Origin: Herbaspirillum robiniae | GTDB taxonomy: Bacteria > Pseudomonadota > Gammaproteobacteria > Burkholderiales > Burkholderiaceae_D | NCBI RefSeq assembly: GCF_002213415.1 | Contig: NZ_NJGU01000005.1 | Coordinates: 310,001-374,000 of the forward strand | DNA: 64,000 nt | Direction: 5' to 3' | Shown: in pieces, positions 9,250 to 16,445 of the stretch | Layout of the letters: each line of letters starts with the position of its first letter | Position numbering within the stretch: the stretch's first letter is position 1 | Notes under the pieces: model-generated | The model's input: only the letters and a program-made list of their open reading frames with translations | Database searches by the model: none | Told to the model about the DNA's origin: nothing | Position numbers and translations under genes: made by a program

Positions 9250-9867
9250 TTACTTGCCCGCCTTTTTCTTGTCGCCGATCCGGCTTTCCTTGCCGGCCAG
9301 CAGATTGCCGATGTTCTTGCGGTGGCGATAGATCAGCAGCGCCGCCATCGCCACCACCGCCAGCAGGATGCCGTCGGTGGTGCCGAACAGCAGGCCGTAG
9401 TAGAACGGCGCGAACAGCGCCGCCACCAGCGCCGCCAGCGAGGAATATCGGAAGGCGAAGGCCACCACCAGCCAGGTCGCCAGCGTCGCCAGGCCCAGCC
9501 ACACGTCCAGCGCCAGCAGGATGCCCAGCGCGGTGGCCACGCCCTTGCCGCCGACGAAGCGGAAGAACACCGGCCACAGGTGGCCCAGGAACACCGCCAG
9601 CACCACCAGCGCCATGCCGGTGTCGTCGACGCCGAACTGCGGGCCGAACTTCTGCGCCAGCCATACCGCCAGCCAGCCCTTGAAGCCGTCGCCGACGAGC
9701 GTCAATGCCGCCGCCTTCTTGTTGCCGCTGCGCAGGACGTTGGTCGCGCCCGGGTTCTTGGAGCCGTAGGTGCGCGGATCGGCCAGGCCGAACAGCTTGG
9801 AGACGACCACCGCGAAGGACAGCGAACCGATCAGGTAAGCGGCGATGGCGAAGAGGATGTTATACAT
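9250..9867 (-). CDS. plsY: PlsY, acyl-phosphate:glycerol-3-phosphate acyltransferase
   Basis: 205 residues, an integral inner-membrane enzyme. It acylates the sn-1 position of glycerol-3-phosphate using acyl phosphate, the first step of phospholipid synthesis. Family motifs are visible: the N-terminal membrane segment followed by [12 protein letters not shown], the [10 protein letters not shown] glycine-rich loop, and [18 protein letters not shown], which hold the glycerol-phosphate and acyl-phosphate sites. About five to seven membrane segments are predicted by eye. The Lys-rich C-terminus (KKKAGK) would be cytoplasmic. It is last in a leftward series MGMT-xerD-ybaK-plsY, 41 bases after ybaK, and ends before a shared terminator. 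Confidence 0.96.
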   Translation of the reverse strand: MYNILFAIAAYLIGSLSFAVVVSKLFGLADPRTYGSKNPGATNVLRSGNKKAAALTLVGDGFKGWLAVWLAQKFGPQFGVDDTGMALVVLAVFLGHLWPVFFRFVGGKGVATALGILLALDVWLGLATLATWLVVAFAFRYSSLAALVAALFAPFYYGLLFGTTDGILLAVVAMAALLIYRHRKNIGNLLAGKESRIGDKKKAGK

Positions 9868-9908
9868 GGATGAAAGTCTTTCTGTTGGATCTCGTCGTTA
9901 TTATGTGG

Positions 9909-10409
9909 TCAGCCCTGCTCGCGCAGCGCGCACTGCACCGCCTTGGCGGGCAGCACCTTGAGGATGGCCGCCGGGTCGATGCCGACCAGGAAGCCGCGGC
10001 GCCCGCCGTTGATGTAGATCTTCTCCAGCGCCAGGATGCTCGATTCCACATACACCGGCATGGCCTTGCGCGTGCCGAACGGCGACGTGCCGCCGATCAG
10101 GAAACCGGAATGGCGGTTGGCCACCTCCGGCTTGCAGGGCTCGACCGACTTGCAGCCGATCTGGCGCGCCAGGTTCTTGGTGGACACCTTGCAGTCGCCG
10201 TGCATCAGCACCAGCAGCGGCTTGGCCGCCTCGTCCTGCATCACCAGCGTCTTCACCACGGCATGCTCTTGCACGCCCAGCTCGCGCGAGGACACCGATG
10301 TGCCGCCGTGCTCCTCGTAGTCGTAGGGATGCTCGGTGAAGGCCACGCCGTTCTTGCGCAGGAACTGCGTGGCGGGGGTCTCGGAAATGTGTTCTTTCTT
10401 GGAGCTCAT
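9909..10409 (-). CDS. ybaK: YbaK/EbsC family Cys-tRNA(Pro) deacylase
   Basis: 166 residues of the YbaK editing family. These free-standing cytoplasmic enzymes hydrolyse Cys mischarged on tRNA-Pro. Family features are the N-terminal TPATQFLRKNGVAFTEHPY, the conserved Lys of VKTLVMQD, and GGTSPFGTRKAMPVYVE in the C-terminal half. ATG at 10409 (MSSKKEH) is chosen over an upstream in-frame ATG at 10466, because the extra residues are an Arg-rich run unlike the family. It lies 99 bases after xerD and 41 before plsY in the same direction. Confidence 0.93.
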   Translation of the reverse strand: MSSKKEHISETPATQFLRKNGVAFTEHPYDYEEHGGTSVSSRELGVQEHAVVKTLVMQDEAAKPLLVLMHGDCKVSTKNLARQIGCKSVEPCKPEVANRHSGFLIGGTSPFGTRKAMPVYVESSILALEKIYINGGRRGFLVGIDPAAILKVLPAKAVQCALREQG

Positions 10410-10508
10410 GGGATTCGGTCTTCTCCGGCGCCCGAGGCGCCGCCATGGGCGCACATTATGCCGCAAGTCCGCCGGCTTGCGAGCGCGCGCTGCAGCATGA
10501 AGCGCGCT

Positions 10509-11432
10509 TCAACCGCGCGGGTGATGCTGGGCATGCAACTGCTTGAGGCGTTCGCGCGCCACATGGGTGTAGATCTGGGTGGTCGAAATATCGGCATGGC
10601 CCAGCAGCAGCTGCACCACGCGCAGGTCGGCGCCATGGTTGAGCAGGTGGGTGGCGAAGGCGTGGCGCAGCGTGTGCGGCGACAGGCGGGCGGTGACGCC
10701 GGCCAGCAGCGCGTACTTCTTGATCAGGGTCCAGAACATCTGGCGCGTCATCGGGCCGCCGCGCGCGGTGACGAACAGGGCATCGTCGACCTGGCCCTGC
10801 AGGATCTGCGCCCGGCCTTCGGCCAGGTAGCGCGCGATCCACGCCCCGGCTTCTTCGCCGAAGGGCACCAGGCGCGTCTTGCTGCCCTTGCCGGTGACCC
10901 GCAGCACGCCCTCGTTCATGCCGACCTCGATGCTTTTCAGCAGCACCAGTTCGGACACCCGCAGGCCGCTGGCGTACATCAGCTCGATCATGGTGCGGTC
11001 GCGCAGCCCCAGCGGCGTGGCGACATCGGGTGCCGCCAGCAGCGCCTCGACCTGCCCTTCCGACAAGGTCTTGGGAAAGCGCTGCGGCTGCCTGGCCGAG
11101 CGCAGCTTCAGGCAGGGATCGGCGGCGATGCGGTTCTGCCGCAGCGCCAGCTGGAAGAATCGCTTGAGCACCGCCAGCCGGCGGTTGGATGAACTGGCCT
11201 TGGTTTCGGCATGGCGCGCGGCGAAATAGGCGTTCAGGTCCTCGGCCTGGGTGGCGTAGAGCGGCTTGGCGCGCTCATGGTGCAACCAATGCGCGTACAG
11301 CGTCATGTCGCGCCGGTAGGCCTCCAACGTGTTCTTCGACAAGCCGTCCTCCAGCCACAGGCTGTCGCAGAACTCGTCGATGGCCTCGCGGCTTGGCTCG
11401 GGCGCTTCTATCTTGGGGGTGGTGCGTCCCAT
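10509..11432 (-). CDS. xerD: XerD-like tyrosine recombinase
   Basis: 307 residues. XerD with XerC resolves chromosome dimers at dif during division. The N-terminal SAM-like core-binding domain (about 1-110) and the C-terminal catalytic domain are complete. The catalytic set is visible: Arg in SGLRVSELVLL, Lys in VTGKGSKTRLVP, His-x-x-Arg in SPHTLRHAFATHLL, His in LLGHADISTTQ, and the nucleophile Tyr in IYTHV. I call XerD rather than XerC from overall resemblance to housekeeping XerD. Its place in a housekeeping operon, not next to attachment sites, argues against a mobile integrase. It begins 5 bases after the MGMT stop, so the two are probably co-transcribed. Confidence 0.92.
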   Translation of the reverse strand: MGRTTPKIEAPEPSREAIDEFCDSLWLEDGLSKNTLEAYRRDMTLYAHWLHHERAKPLYATQAEDLNAYFAARHAETKASSSNRRLAVLKRFFQLALRQNRIAADPCLKLRSARQPQRFPKTLSEGQVEALLAAPDVATPLGLRDRTMIELMYASGLRVSELVLLKSIEVGMNEGVLRVTGKGSKTRLVPFGEEAGAWIARYLAEGRAQILQGQVDDALFVTARGGPMTRQMFWTLIKKYALLAGVTARLSPHTLRHAFATHLLNHGADLRVVQLLLGHADISTTQIYTHVARERLKQLHAQHHPRG

Positions 11433-11437
11433 CGTGT

Positions 11438-11968
11438 TCAGTAGCCTTCCACGCCTTCGTGCCTGAGCAGCCAGCGCTTGACGTCGAGATAAAAGCCGTC
11501 GACGTCGTCGTGGTGCGAGAAGCCGCCCAGACCGCCCGCGGCGGTCACGCGATGGCAGGGACTGGCCAGCGCAAACCAGTTGGCGCCGCAAGCCTGGCCG
11601 ACCGCGCGCGGCGCCGACTTGATGCGGCGCGCGATGTCGCCGTAGGTCAGCACCTGGCCGCTGGGGATCTCGGCGATGGCGGCCCACACGCGTTTCTGGA
11701 ACGCGCTGCCCACGTCCGCCAGCGGTAGTTTGAAGCGGAACCCGGGATCTTTCAGGTAACGCGCGATCTGTTTGGCGGCCTTGGCTGCGGCGGCATCAGT
11801 GGCGTCTTTCTCGGCATAGTGCCTGGGCAGGTAGACCATCTCCAGGATCAGCCCGGCCTGGGTGCGGATGCCCATGCCGCCGAAGGGCGTGTGCACCACG
11901 GCGGAAAAGATGTCGGCCAGTTGCGAGGGCTTCGCAGGCGGCTGCACGGCGGGAGCTTGTTTCTTCAT
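11438..11968 (-). CDS. methylated-DNA--protein-cysteine S-methyltransferase (MGMT/Ogt)
   Basis: 176 residues from ATG 11968, or 193 if a GTG at 12019 is used; neither has a good ribosome binding site. A TAAAAT just before the GTG could be a -10 element, which would favour the ATG. The protein repairs O6-alkylguanine by moving the alkyl group to its own cysteine, a one-shot reaction. The C-terminal domain shows IPSGQVLTYGDIARRI, RAVGQACGANW and the active site SPCHRV, then the family end GGFSHHDD. The N-terminal domain is short and poorly conserved. It is probably the first gene of the leftward MGMT-xerD-ybaK-plsY group. Confidence 0.9.
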   Translation of the reverse strand: MKKQAPAVQPPAKPSQLADIFSAVVHTPFGGMGIRTQAGLILEMVYLPRHYAEKDATDAAAAKAAKQIARYLKDPGFRFKLPLADVGSAFQKRVWAAIAEIPSGQVLTYGDIARRIKSAPRAVGQACGANWFALASPCHRVTAAGGLGGFSHHDDVDGFYLDVKRWLLRHEGVEGY

Positions 11969-12093
11969 GGAGAAGTCGGGCTGGGCATTGATATCTTGTT
12001 GCGTTGATGCGTTCGTCACGTCCGCGCTATTTTAAGCAATTCCCGGCAGCCCTTGATACCATCGCCGCTTGCCGGGCACAACAAGGAGACAAG

Positions 12094-12744
12094 ATGGGCA
12101 ATATCACACCACGCGCCGAACCCGATCACCTGGTCGTCACCGCCGCCTCGCTGGAGCAAGGCATGGCGTGGGTCGAGGACAGGCTGGGGATCTCGATGGC
12201 GCCGCGCATCGGCGGCGAACATGTGCGGCTGGGCACGCATAATGCGCTGATGTCGCTGGGCCCGGGCTTCTATCTGGAAGTCATCGCCATCAATCCGGAG
12301 GCGCCGCCGCCGTCGCGGGCGCGCTGGTTCGCACTGGACGCCTTGCCCACCGGCGCCGCGCCGCGGCTGGCGCACTGGGTCGCGCGCACCGGCGACATCC
12401 ATGCCGCGCTGCAGGCTTCGACGATCCAGCCTGGCATCGTGGAAGAGATGAGCCGCGGCAAGCTGCACTGGCTGATCACCATCGCCGCCGACGGCGCGCT
12501 GCAATGCGACGGCGCCCTGCCGTCGCTGATACAGTGGCAGAGCGAACCGCATCCCGCCGCCGCGCTGCCCGAGCTCGGCTGCCGGCTCGAGCGCCTGGCG
12601 CTCGAGCACCCACAGGCGCAACGGATCGGTGAATCGCTTGAAGCCATCGGGCTGCGCGACCACAGGATCGCATTGCGCGATGCGCCGGCGGCGCGCCTGT
12701 CGGCCGCGATTGCCACGCCGCATGGCGTGCGCGTACTGGACTGA
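12094..12744 (+). CDS. VOC (glyoxalase-like) domain protein
   Basis: 216 residues. The start at ATG 12094 has a clear Shine-Dalgarno AAGGAG at 12083-12088. The N-terminal DHLVVTAASLEQGMAWVEDR and HVRLGTHNALMSLGPGFYLE are typical of the glyoxalase-like VOC domain of the PF13468 type: a beta-alpha-beta-beta-beta fold repeated twice, with the first His as likely metal ligand. Substrate and reaction are unknown; members include dioxygenase-like and lyase-like proteins. It is divergent from the MGMT gene and has no rightward neighbour for several kb. Confidence 0.8.
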   Translation: MGNITPRAEPDHLVVTAASLEQGMAWVEDRLGISMAPRIGGEHVRLGTHNALMSLGPGFYLEVIAINPEAPPPSRARWFALDALPTGAAPRLAHWVARTGDIHAALQASTIQPGIVEEMSRGKLHWLITIAADGALQCDGALPSLIQWQSEPHPAAALPELGCRLERLALEHPQAQRIGESLEAIGLRDHRIALRDAPAARLSAAIATPHGVRVLD

Positions 12745-12821
12745 ATCGGGATGGCCGCCGCGACGGAATCGGCGGCGCAGAAGGGACACGAAAGTGGCGA
12801 GGAAGATGTCTGGAAGAGCCA

Positions 12822-12853
12822 CAAAAGAAAAAGGCGCATCTGCGATGCGCCTT
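12822..12853 (-). terminator. leftward intrinsic terminator
   Basis: A perfect 10-bp stem AAGGCGCATC / GATGCGCCTT (12831-12840 with 12844-12853) and a 3-base loop. On the minus strand it is followed by TTTTTCTTTT (to about 12823). It would end a transcript coming from the right. The plus strand has no T-run after the hairpin, so it is directional. It lies more than 400 bases from the dctM stop. Confidence 0.75.
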
Positions 12854-13098
12854 CAAAAACTCCTGATGCATTCCCGGCTGTTAAGACAGCTCAATCGAAT
12901 GCACGTCTCCTCAGTTTCCTCGGTATCGATACCGTTTGTTATGCACCACCCGCTTTGTATCCGGTGAACCTGGCGACCGCGTTTCCGATGCATCGGAAGG
13001 CTTGCCGCAAGGCGTGTACATCAACAACTCAAAACATCATCAAAGACTGCCAAATTCGATTTGCTGAAGCGGCAACAGTTGCTTGCCGTTTCAGCAGA
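12823..13098 (-). ncRNA. candidate structured small RNA (about 276 nt)
   Basis: The elements line up as a short transcription unit. A -35/-10 pair (TTGAAA, 17 bases, TAAAGT) at 13133-13105 predicts a start near 13098. An imperfect 14-bp hairpin (13062-13096, one mismatch, 7-base loop) would form the 5' end. Inside are a 16-bp palindrome at 12983-12998 and a 14-bp palindrome at 12921-12934, both able to fold as hairpins. A strong leftward terminator closes the unit near 12823. No known RNA family is recognised (not tmRNA or RNase P; 6S not evident). A 36-codon frame lies inside, so it could instead be a small mRNA. Confidence 0.45.
12911..13021 (-). CDS. possible 36-residue small protein inside the candidate RNA
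   Basis: An ATG at 13021 opens a 36-codon frame ending in TGA at 12911. The product would be basic in its second half (DTKRVVHNKRYRYRGN). It lies wholly within the promoter-to-terminator unit described above. There is no Shine-Dalgarno sequence before the ATG, so translation is doubtful. I do not recognise a family. Confidence 0.2.
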   Translation of the reverse strand: MYTPCGKPSDASETRSPGSPDTKRVVHNKRYRYRGN

Positions 13099-13104
13099 GC
13101 CCGC

Positions 13105-13133
13105 ACTTTAACAGTACTTGCCGTGCTTTTCAA
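13105..13133 (-). promoter_or_regulatory. sigma70-like promoter for the candidate small RNA
   Basis: On the minus strand TTGAAA (13133-13128), a 17-base spacer, then TAAAGT (13110-13105). Both hexamers match consensus at four of six positions, and the spacing is optimal. It faces a strong 5' hairpin and a terminator. Confidence 0.45.
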
Positions 13134-13144
13134 AGCACTTTTTT
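13123..13144 (+). terminator. rightward intrinsic terminator
   Basis: A 7-bp stem GTGCTTT / AAAGCAC with a 2-base central TC and then six T on the plus strand. It could end read-through from the VOC gene and protect the convergent dctM. It overlaps the -35 region of the minus-strand promoter. Confidence 0.6.
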
Positions 13145-13179
13145 AGTGAAAATCAAACATACTTTTTAGCAACTTGACT

Positions 13180-13258
13180 GACATCCGACCAAGCCGGGAA
13201 CGCCGCTGGCGGCGCCCCAACTTGTCATACAAATTTCGGCCGAATTCGGTCGGATGTC
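13180..13258 (-). repeat. 11-bp inverted repeat enclosing a hairpin, downstream of dctM
   Basis: GACATCCGACC at 13180-13190 and GGTCGGATGTC at 13248-13258 are perfect complements 57 bases apart. The enclosed segment has its own GC hairpin (CGCCGCTGGCGGCG, 13201-13214) and a CCGAATTCGG palindrome overlapping the right arm. In the dctM transcript it lies 10 bases after the stop and would fold as a multibranched stem-loop. No T-run follows, so it looks like a 3' mRNA stabiliser or factor-dependent end rather than an intrinsic terminator. Confidence 0.5.
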
Positions 13259-13267
13259 ACCCAGGTT

Positions 13268-14548
13268 TCAATTGAATACCAGGTTCGGCAGCCACAGCGA
13301 CAGCGCCGGCCAGTAGGTCACCAGCACCAGGAAACCGAGCATGGTCAACAGCCATGGCATGACCGCGATGGTCAGCTCGGTGATGCCCATCTTGGTGATG
13401 CCGGAAGCCACGTACAGGTTCAGGCCGACCGGCGGGTGGCACATGCCGACTTCCATGTTCACCACGATCAGGATGCCGAAGTGCACCGGATCGATGCCCA
13501 GCTTCATCGCCACCGGGAACAGGATGGGCGCCATGATCAGGACGATCGAGGACGGCTCCATCACGTTGCCCGCCAACAGCAGCAGGATGTTGACCACCAG
13601 CAGGAAGGTGATCGGACCGAGGCCCGAATCGGTGATCCACGCCGCCATCGCCTGCGGGATGTTCTCGCTGGTGACCAGGAAGGAGAACAGCACCGCGTTG
13701 GTGATGATGTAGAGCAGCATGGCCGACATCGAGGCCGAATCCAGCAGCACCTTGGGCACCTGGCTGAGCTTGAGGTCCTTGTAGACGAACACCGCGATGA
13801 TGAAGGCATACACCGCCGCCATCGCCGCCGCCTCGGTCGGCGTGAACACGCCGGAGTAGATGCCGCCCATGACGATGACGATCAGGAACAAGCCCCAGCC
13901 GCTCTTGCGGAAGGCCGCGACACGCTCTGCCCAGGTGGCCTTCTTCAGGCGCGGGTAGTTGTTCTTGCGCGCCAGGTACCAGGTCGTCAGGCCCAGCAGG
14001 AACGCCAGCAGCAGGCCGGGCACCACGCCCGCCATGAACAGCTTGCCCACCGAGGTGTTGGTCGAGACCGAGTACATCACCATCACGATGGACGGCGGGA
14101 TCAGGATGCCCAGCGCGCCGGAGGTGGTGATCACGCCCGCGCCGAAACGGTTGGGGAAGCCCTGCTTGACCATGGCCGGCAGGATGATGGAGCCGATCGC
14201 CACCACGGTTGCCGGCGACGAGCCCGACACCGCCGCGAACAGCGCGCAGGCCATCACGCCGGCCAGCGCCAGGCCGCCATGCCAGTGCCCCACCATCGAG
14301 GTGGCGAAGTTGATCATGCGCCGCGCCACGCCGCCGTGCGTGAGGAAGTTGCCGGCCAGGATGAAGAACGGGATCGCCATGATCTCGAACTTCTCGATGC
14401 CCGTGAACAGCTTCAGCGCCACCGACTGGATCGGCACGTCGGTCATCGTGAAGAGGAAGGTCAACACTGTCAGGCCGAGCGAGATCGAGATCGGCATCCC
14501 GGTCAGCATCAGCGCAAACAGCAAAATGAAAATGATGGCTGCGTTCAT
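13268..14548 (-). CDS. dctM: TRAP transporter large permease DctM
   Basis: 426 residues with about twelve membrane segments, the DctM family length. With DctQ it forms the Na+-coupled membrane part of a tripartite ATP-independent periplasmic transporter. Recognisable parts are the N-terminal FILLFALMLTGMPISISLGL, PFFILAGNFLTHGGVARRMI, and AVSGSSPATVVAIGSIILPA. Its ATG overlaps the dctQ stop by four bases, showing tight coupling. C4-dicarboxylates are the likely substrates, given the DctP and the kinase/regulator pair next door, but other organic acids are possible. Confidence 0.95.
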   Translation of the reverse strand: MNAAIIFILLFALMLTGMPISISLGLTVLTFLFTMTDVPIQSVALKLFTGIEKFEIMAIPFFILAGNFLTHGGVARRMINFATSMVGHWHGGLALAGVMACALFAAVSGSSPATVVAIGSIILPAMVKQGFPNRFGAGVITTSGALGILIPPSIVMVMYSVSTNTSVGKLFMAGVVPGLLLAFLLGLTTWYLARKNNYPRLKKATWAERVAAFRKSGWGLFLIVIVMGGIYSGVFTPTEAAAMAAVYAFIIAVFVYKDLKLSQVPKVLLDSASMSAMLLYIITNAVLFSFLVTSENIPQAMAAWITDSGLGPITFLLVVNILLLLAGNVMEPSSIVLIMAPILFPVAMKLGIDPVHFGILIVVNMEVGMCHPPVGLNLYVASGITKMGITELTIAVMPWLLTMLGFLVLVTYWPALSLWLPNLVFN

Positions 14549-15105
14549 GCTTTTCCTCCGCTGATTTCTTCGTCCAGACCTTCCACGTGGGAATGGTCAT
14601 GCTTGGGCAGTTCGCCGGTCTTGTGGAAATTCCACGCGACCTGGAGGAAGCGGAAGCACATCAGGTAGGAACCCAGCGGCACGGCCAGGTAGACGATCCA
14701 CATCGGCATTTCCATCACCTCGGAGGTGCTGTCGTGCTGCGCGATGCCGTAGACGAACTCGACACCGAAGGTGCCGACGATGCCGGTAAACAGCGCACCG
14801 GCCAGCAGGCCGAAGATCACGAACTTGTTGCGCCACGGGGTGTTCAACCGGTTGATCAGCACGTCGACGCCGACGTGGATGCCGGTGCGCACGCCATAGG
14901 CGGCGCCGAACTTGGCCATCCACACGAACATGTAGATGCACAGCTCCTGCGCCCAGCTCATGTTGATCTGGATCAGCTCATCCTGCAGCCAGGGGATGTC
15001 GAGGCCGGATGCGTAGCGGTGCACCACGGCGAGAAAAATGATGAAGGTGGCGGCCGCCATGAGGAACGCGATCAGCCACTCTTCCAGATGGTCGAGGAAC
15101 TTCAT
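14545..15105 (-). CDS. dctQ: TRAP transporter small permease DctQ
   Basis: 186 residues with four hydrophobic segments, the size of the small TRAP membrane subunit that sits beside DctM. Typical features are the N-terminal LEEWLIAFLMAAATFIIF, the WAQELCIYMFVWMAKFGAAY segment, and the HVGVDVLINRL loop. The start ATG at 15105 has AAGGAG seven bases upstream; an upstream in-frame ATG at 15141 is less likely. A His/Asp/Glu-rich tail (KHDHSHVEGLDEE) ends the protein. It overlaps dctM by four bases and follows dctP by 125 bases. Confidence 0.94.
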   Translation of the reverse strand: MKFLDHLEEWLIAFLMAAATFIIFLAVVHRYASGLDIPWLQDELIQINMSWAQELCIYMFVWMAKFGAAYGVRTGIHVGVDVLINRLNTPWRNKFVIFGLLAGALFTGIVGTFGVEFVYGIAQHDSTSEVMEMPMWIVYLAVPLGSYLMCFRFLQVAWNFHKTGELPKHDHSHVEGLDEEISGGKA

Positions 15106-15230
15106 TGGGTCTCCTTGCGCCAGCAGGCCGCCGCATCGCATGCGACGGCCTGTGCGCCGGTATCGGTTTTTGATTTATTGGTCGTTTGCGCCCGATGCGA
15201 CCGCGGGCGCCCGGTGAAACGCAGCGCGGA

Positions 15231-16235
15231 TTACTTCTGGCCCAGCGCTGCCGCTTCCTTGTTGACGGCCGCGATCAGCTCCTTGCCGATACGGCTTTCC
15301 ATCTGCTTTTGCACCGGCAGCAAGGCCTTGCGCCACTCCGCCTTCTCGGCGTCGGTCAGGCGGTAGACGGTGGTCTTGCCGGTCTTCTCGACGGCGGCCA
15401 GGGCGGCGTCGTTTTCCTGTTGGGCGATGGCGTTGGCGTACTTGGTGGCGTCCTTCATGGCGCCTTCAAGCTGCGTGCGGATGTCGGCCGGCAGGCCGTC
15501 CCAGAACTTCTTGTTGACGATCACCGCATAGCCCAGGTAGCCGTGGTCGGAGACGGTCACGTGCTTCTGCACTTCGTGCATCTTCTGGGTATAGAGGTTG
15601 GAAGGCGGGTTCTCGGTGCCGTCCACCACGCCGGTCTGCAGCGCCTGGTAGACCTCGGAGAAGGCCAGCACCTGCGGGTTGGCGCCCAGCGCGCGCATCT
15701 GCGCGTCCAGCACCTTGGAAGACTGGATGCGCATCTTCAGGCCGCGGAAATCGGCCGGATGGTGCAGCGGCTTGTTGGCCGACATGCCCTTGAAGCCGTT
15801 GTCCCAGTACGCCAGGCCGGTAATGCCCTTGGGCTCCAGCTTCTTGAACAGATCCTTGCCGATCGGACCTTCGGTCACGCGATACAGCACTTCCTTGGTC
15901 GGGAAGATGTAAGGCAGGTCGAAGACCTCGAACTCCTTCACGCCCAGCGGACCGAACTTGGCCAGCGACGGCGCCAGCATCTGCACGGCGCCCAGTTGCA
16001 GGGCTTCCAGTTCTTCCTTGTCCTTGTACAGCGTGCTGTTGGGATAGACCTCGATCTTCACGCGCCCCTTGGTGGCCTTCTCGGCCAGTTCCTTGAAGCG
16101 CTCGGCGCCCTTGCCCTTGGGCGTATCGCCGGCCACCACGTGGCTGAACTTGATGATGATCGGTTGCTGCGCGAAGGCGCTGCTGCTGACGACGGCTGCC
16201 GCGGACAGCGCAAACAGCAATGACTTGAGTTTCAT
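15231..16235 (-). CDS. dctP: TRAP transporter substrate-binding protein DctP
   Basis: 334 residues with a Sec signal peptide (cleavage about residue 22, SSSAFA|QQ). The mature protein begins IIIKFSHVVAGDTPKGKGA, the classic DctP opening, and has GLKMRIQSSKVLDAQMRALG with the conserved Arg that binds the carboxylate of the ligand. It captures organic acids in the periplasm and delivers them to DctQM. It is the first gene of the leftward dctPQM operon, with AAAGGGGA before the ATG. A 14-bp palindrome lies 106-119 bases upstream, between it and the divergent sensor kinase. Confidence 0.95.
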   Translation of the reverse strand: MKLKSLLFALSAAAVVSSSAFAQQPIIIKFSHVVAGDTPKGKGAERFKELAEKATKGRVKIEVYPNSTLYKDKEELEALQLGAVQMLAPSLAKFGPLGVKEFEVFDLPYIFPTKEVLYRVTEGPIGKDLFKKLEPKGITGLAYWDNGFKGMSANKPLHHPADFRGLKMRIQSSKVLDAQMRALGANPQVLAFSEVYQALQTGVVDGTENPPSNLYTQKMHEVQKHVTVSDHGYLGYAVIVNKKFWDGLPADIRTQLEGAMKDATKYANAIAQQENDAALAAVEKTGKTTVYRLTDAEKAEWRKALLPVQKQMESRIGKELIAAVNKEAAALGQK

Positions 16236-16340
16236 TGTGTGTCCCCTTTGAGGTATTGGAAATTGGTTTTATTTTTTATTGTCTGGCGCGGGGCCAAGAA
16301 TGGCCTGCGAATTCTGACCAGCTCCCCAGAAGGGGGCAAC

Positions 16341-16354
16341 TGTGGTTAACCACA
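16341..16354. promoter_or_regulatory. 14-bp palindrome in the dctP-dctS intergenic region
   Basis: TGTGGTTAACCACA is a perfect 14-bp palindrome 106 bases upstream of the dctP ATG and 92 bases upstream of the kinase ATG. Its position between a transporter operon and its presumed two-component system makes it a good candidate site for the response regulator. Binding is inference. Confidence 0.5.
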
Positions 16355-16445
16355 ATGTCACGCGGCCGGGTAATTTCGCCCCCGTTTCATGATGCGTCGC
16401 AGCATGCTGGCGCAAGCGGGATGCCGCGGCTACACTGGCGGCGTC

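Larger units (their letters stand above)
12745..13267. other. 523-base interval without a confident protein gene
   Basis: It holds the candidate leftward small RNA with its promoter and terminator, the rightward terminator at 13123-13144, and a long-range dyad at 13180-13258. GC content falls clearly below that of the flanking genes in the 12.85-13.18 kb part. Open frames here have non-coding composition. Confidence 0.5.

Noticed and set aside
10509-11432. Mobile-element integrase
   Set aside because: The tyrosine recombinase lies in a housekeeping gene group, has the XerD layout and no attachment-site repeats or cargo genes nearby.
12751-13146. 131-codon plus-strand frame in the VOC-dctM spacer
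   Set aside because: Residue composition is non-coding, there is no ribosome binding site, and it runs through two terminator hairpins.
16290-16340. Sigma54 promoter upstream of dctP
   Set aside because: A TGG...GC pair exists on the minus strand, but the GG-to-GC spacing is one base short, and the adjacent regulator is FixJ-type, not a sigma54 activator.
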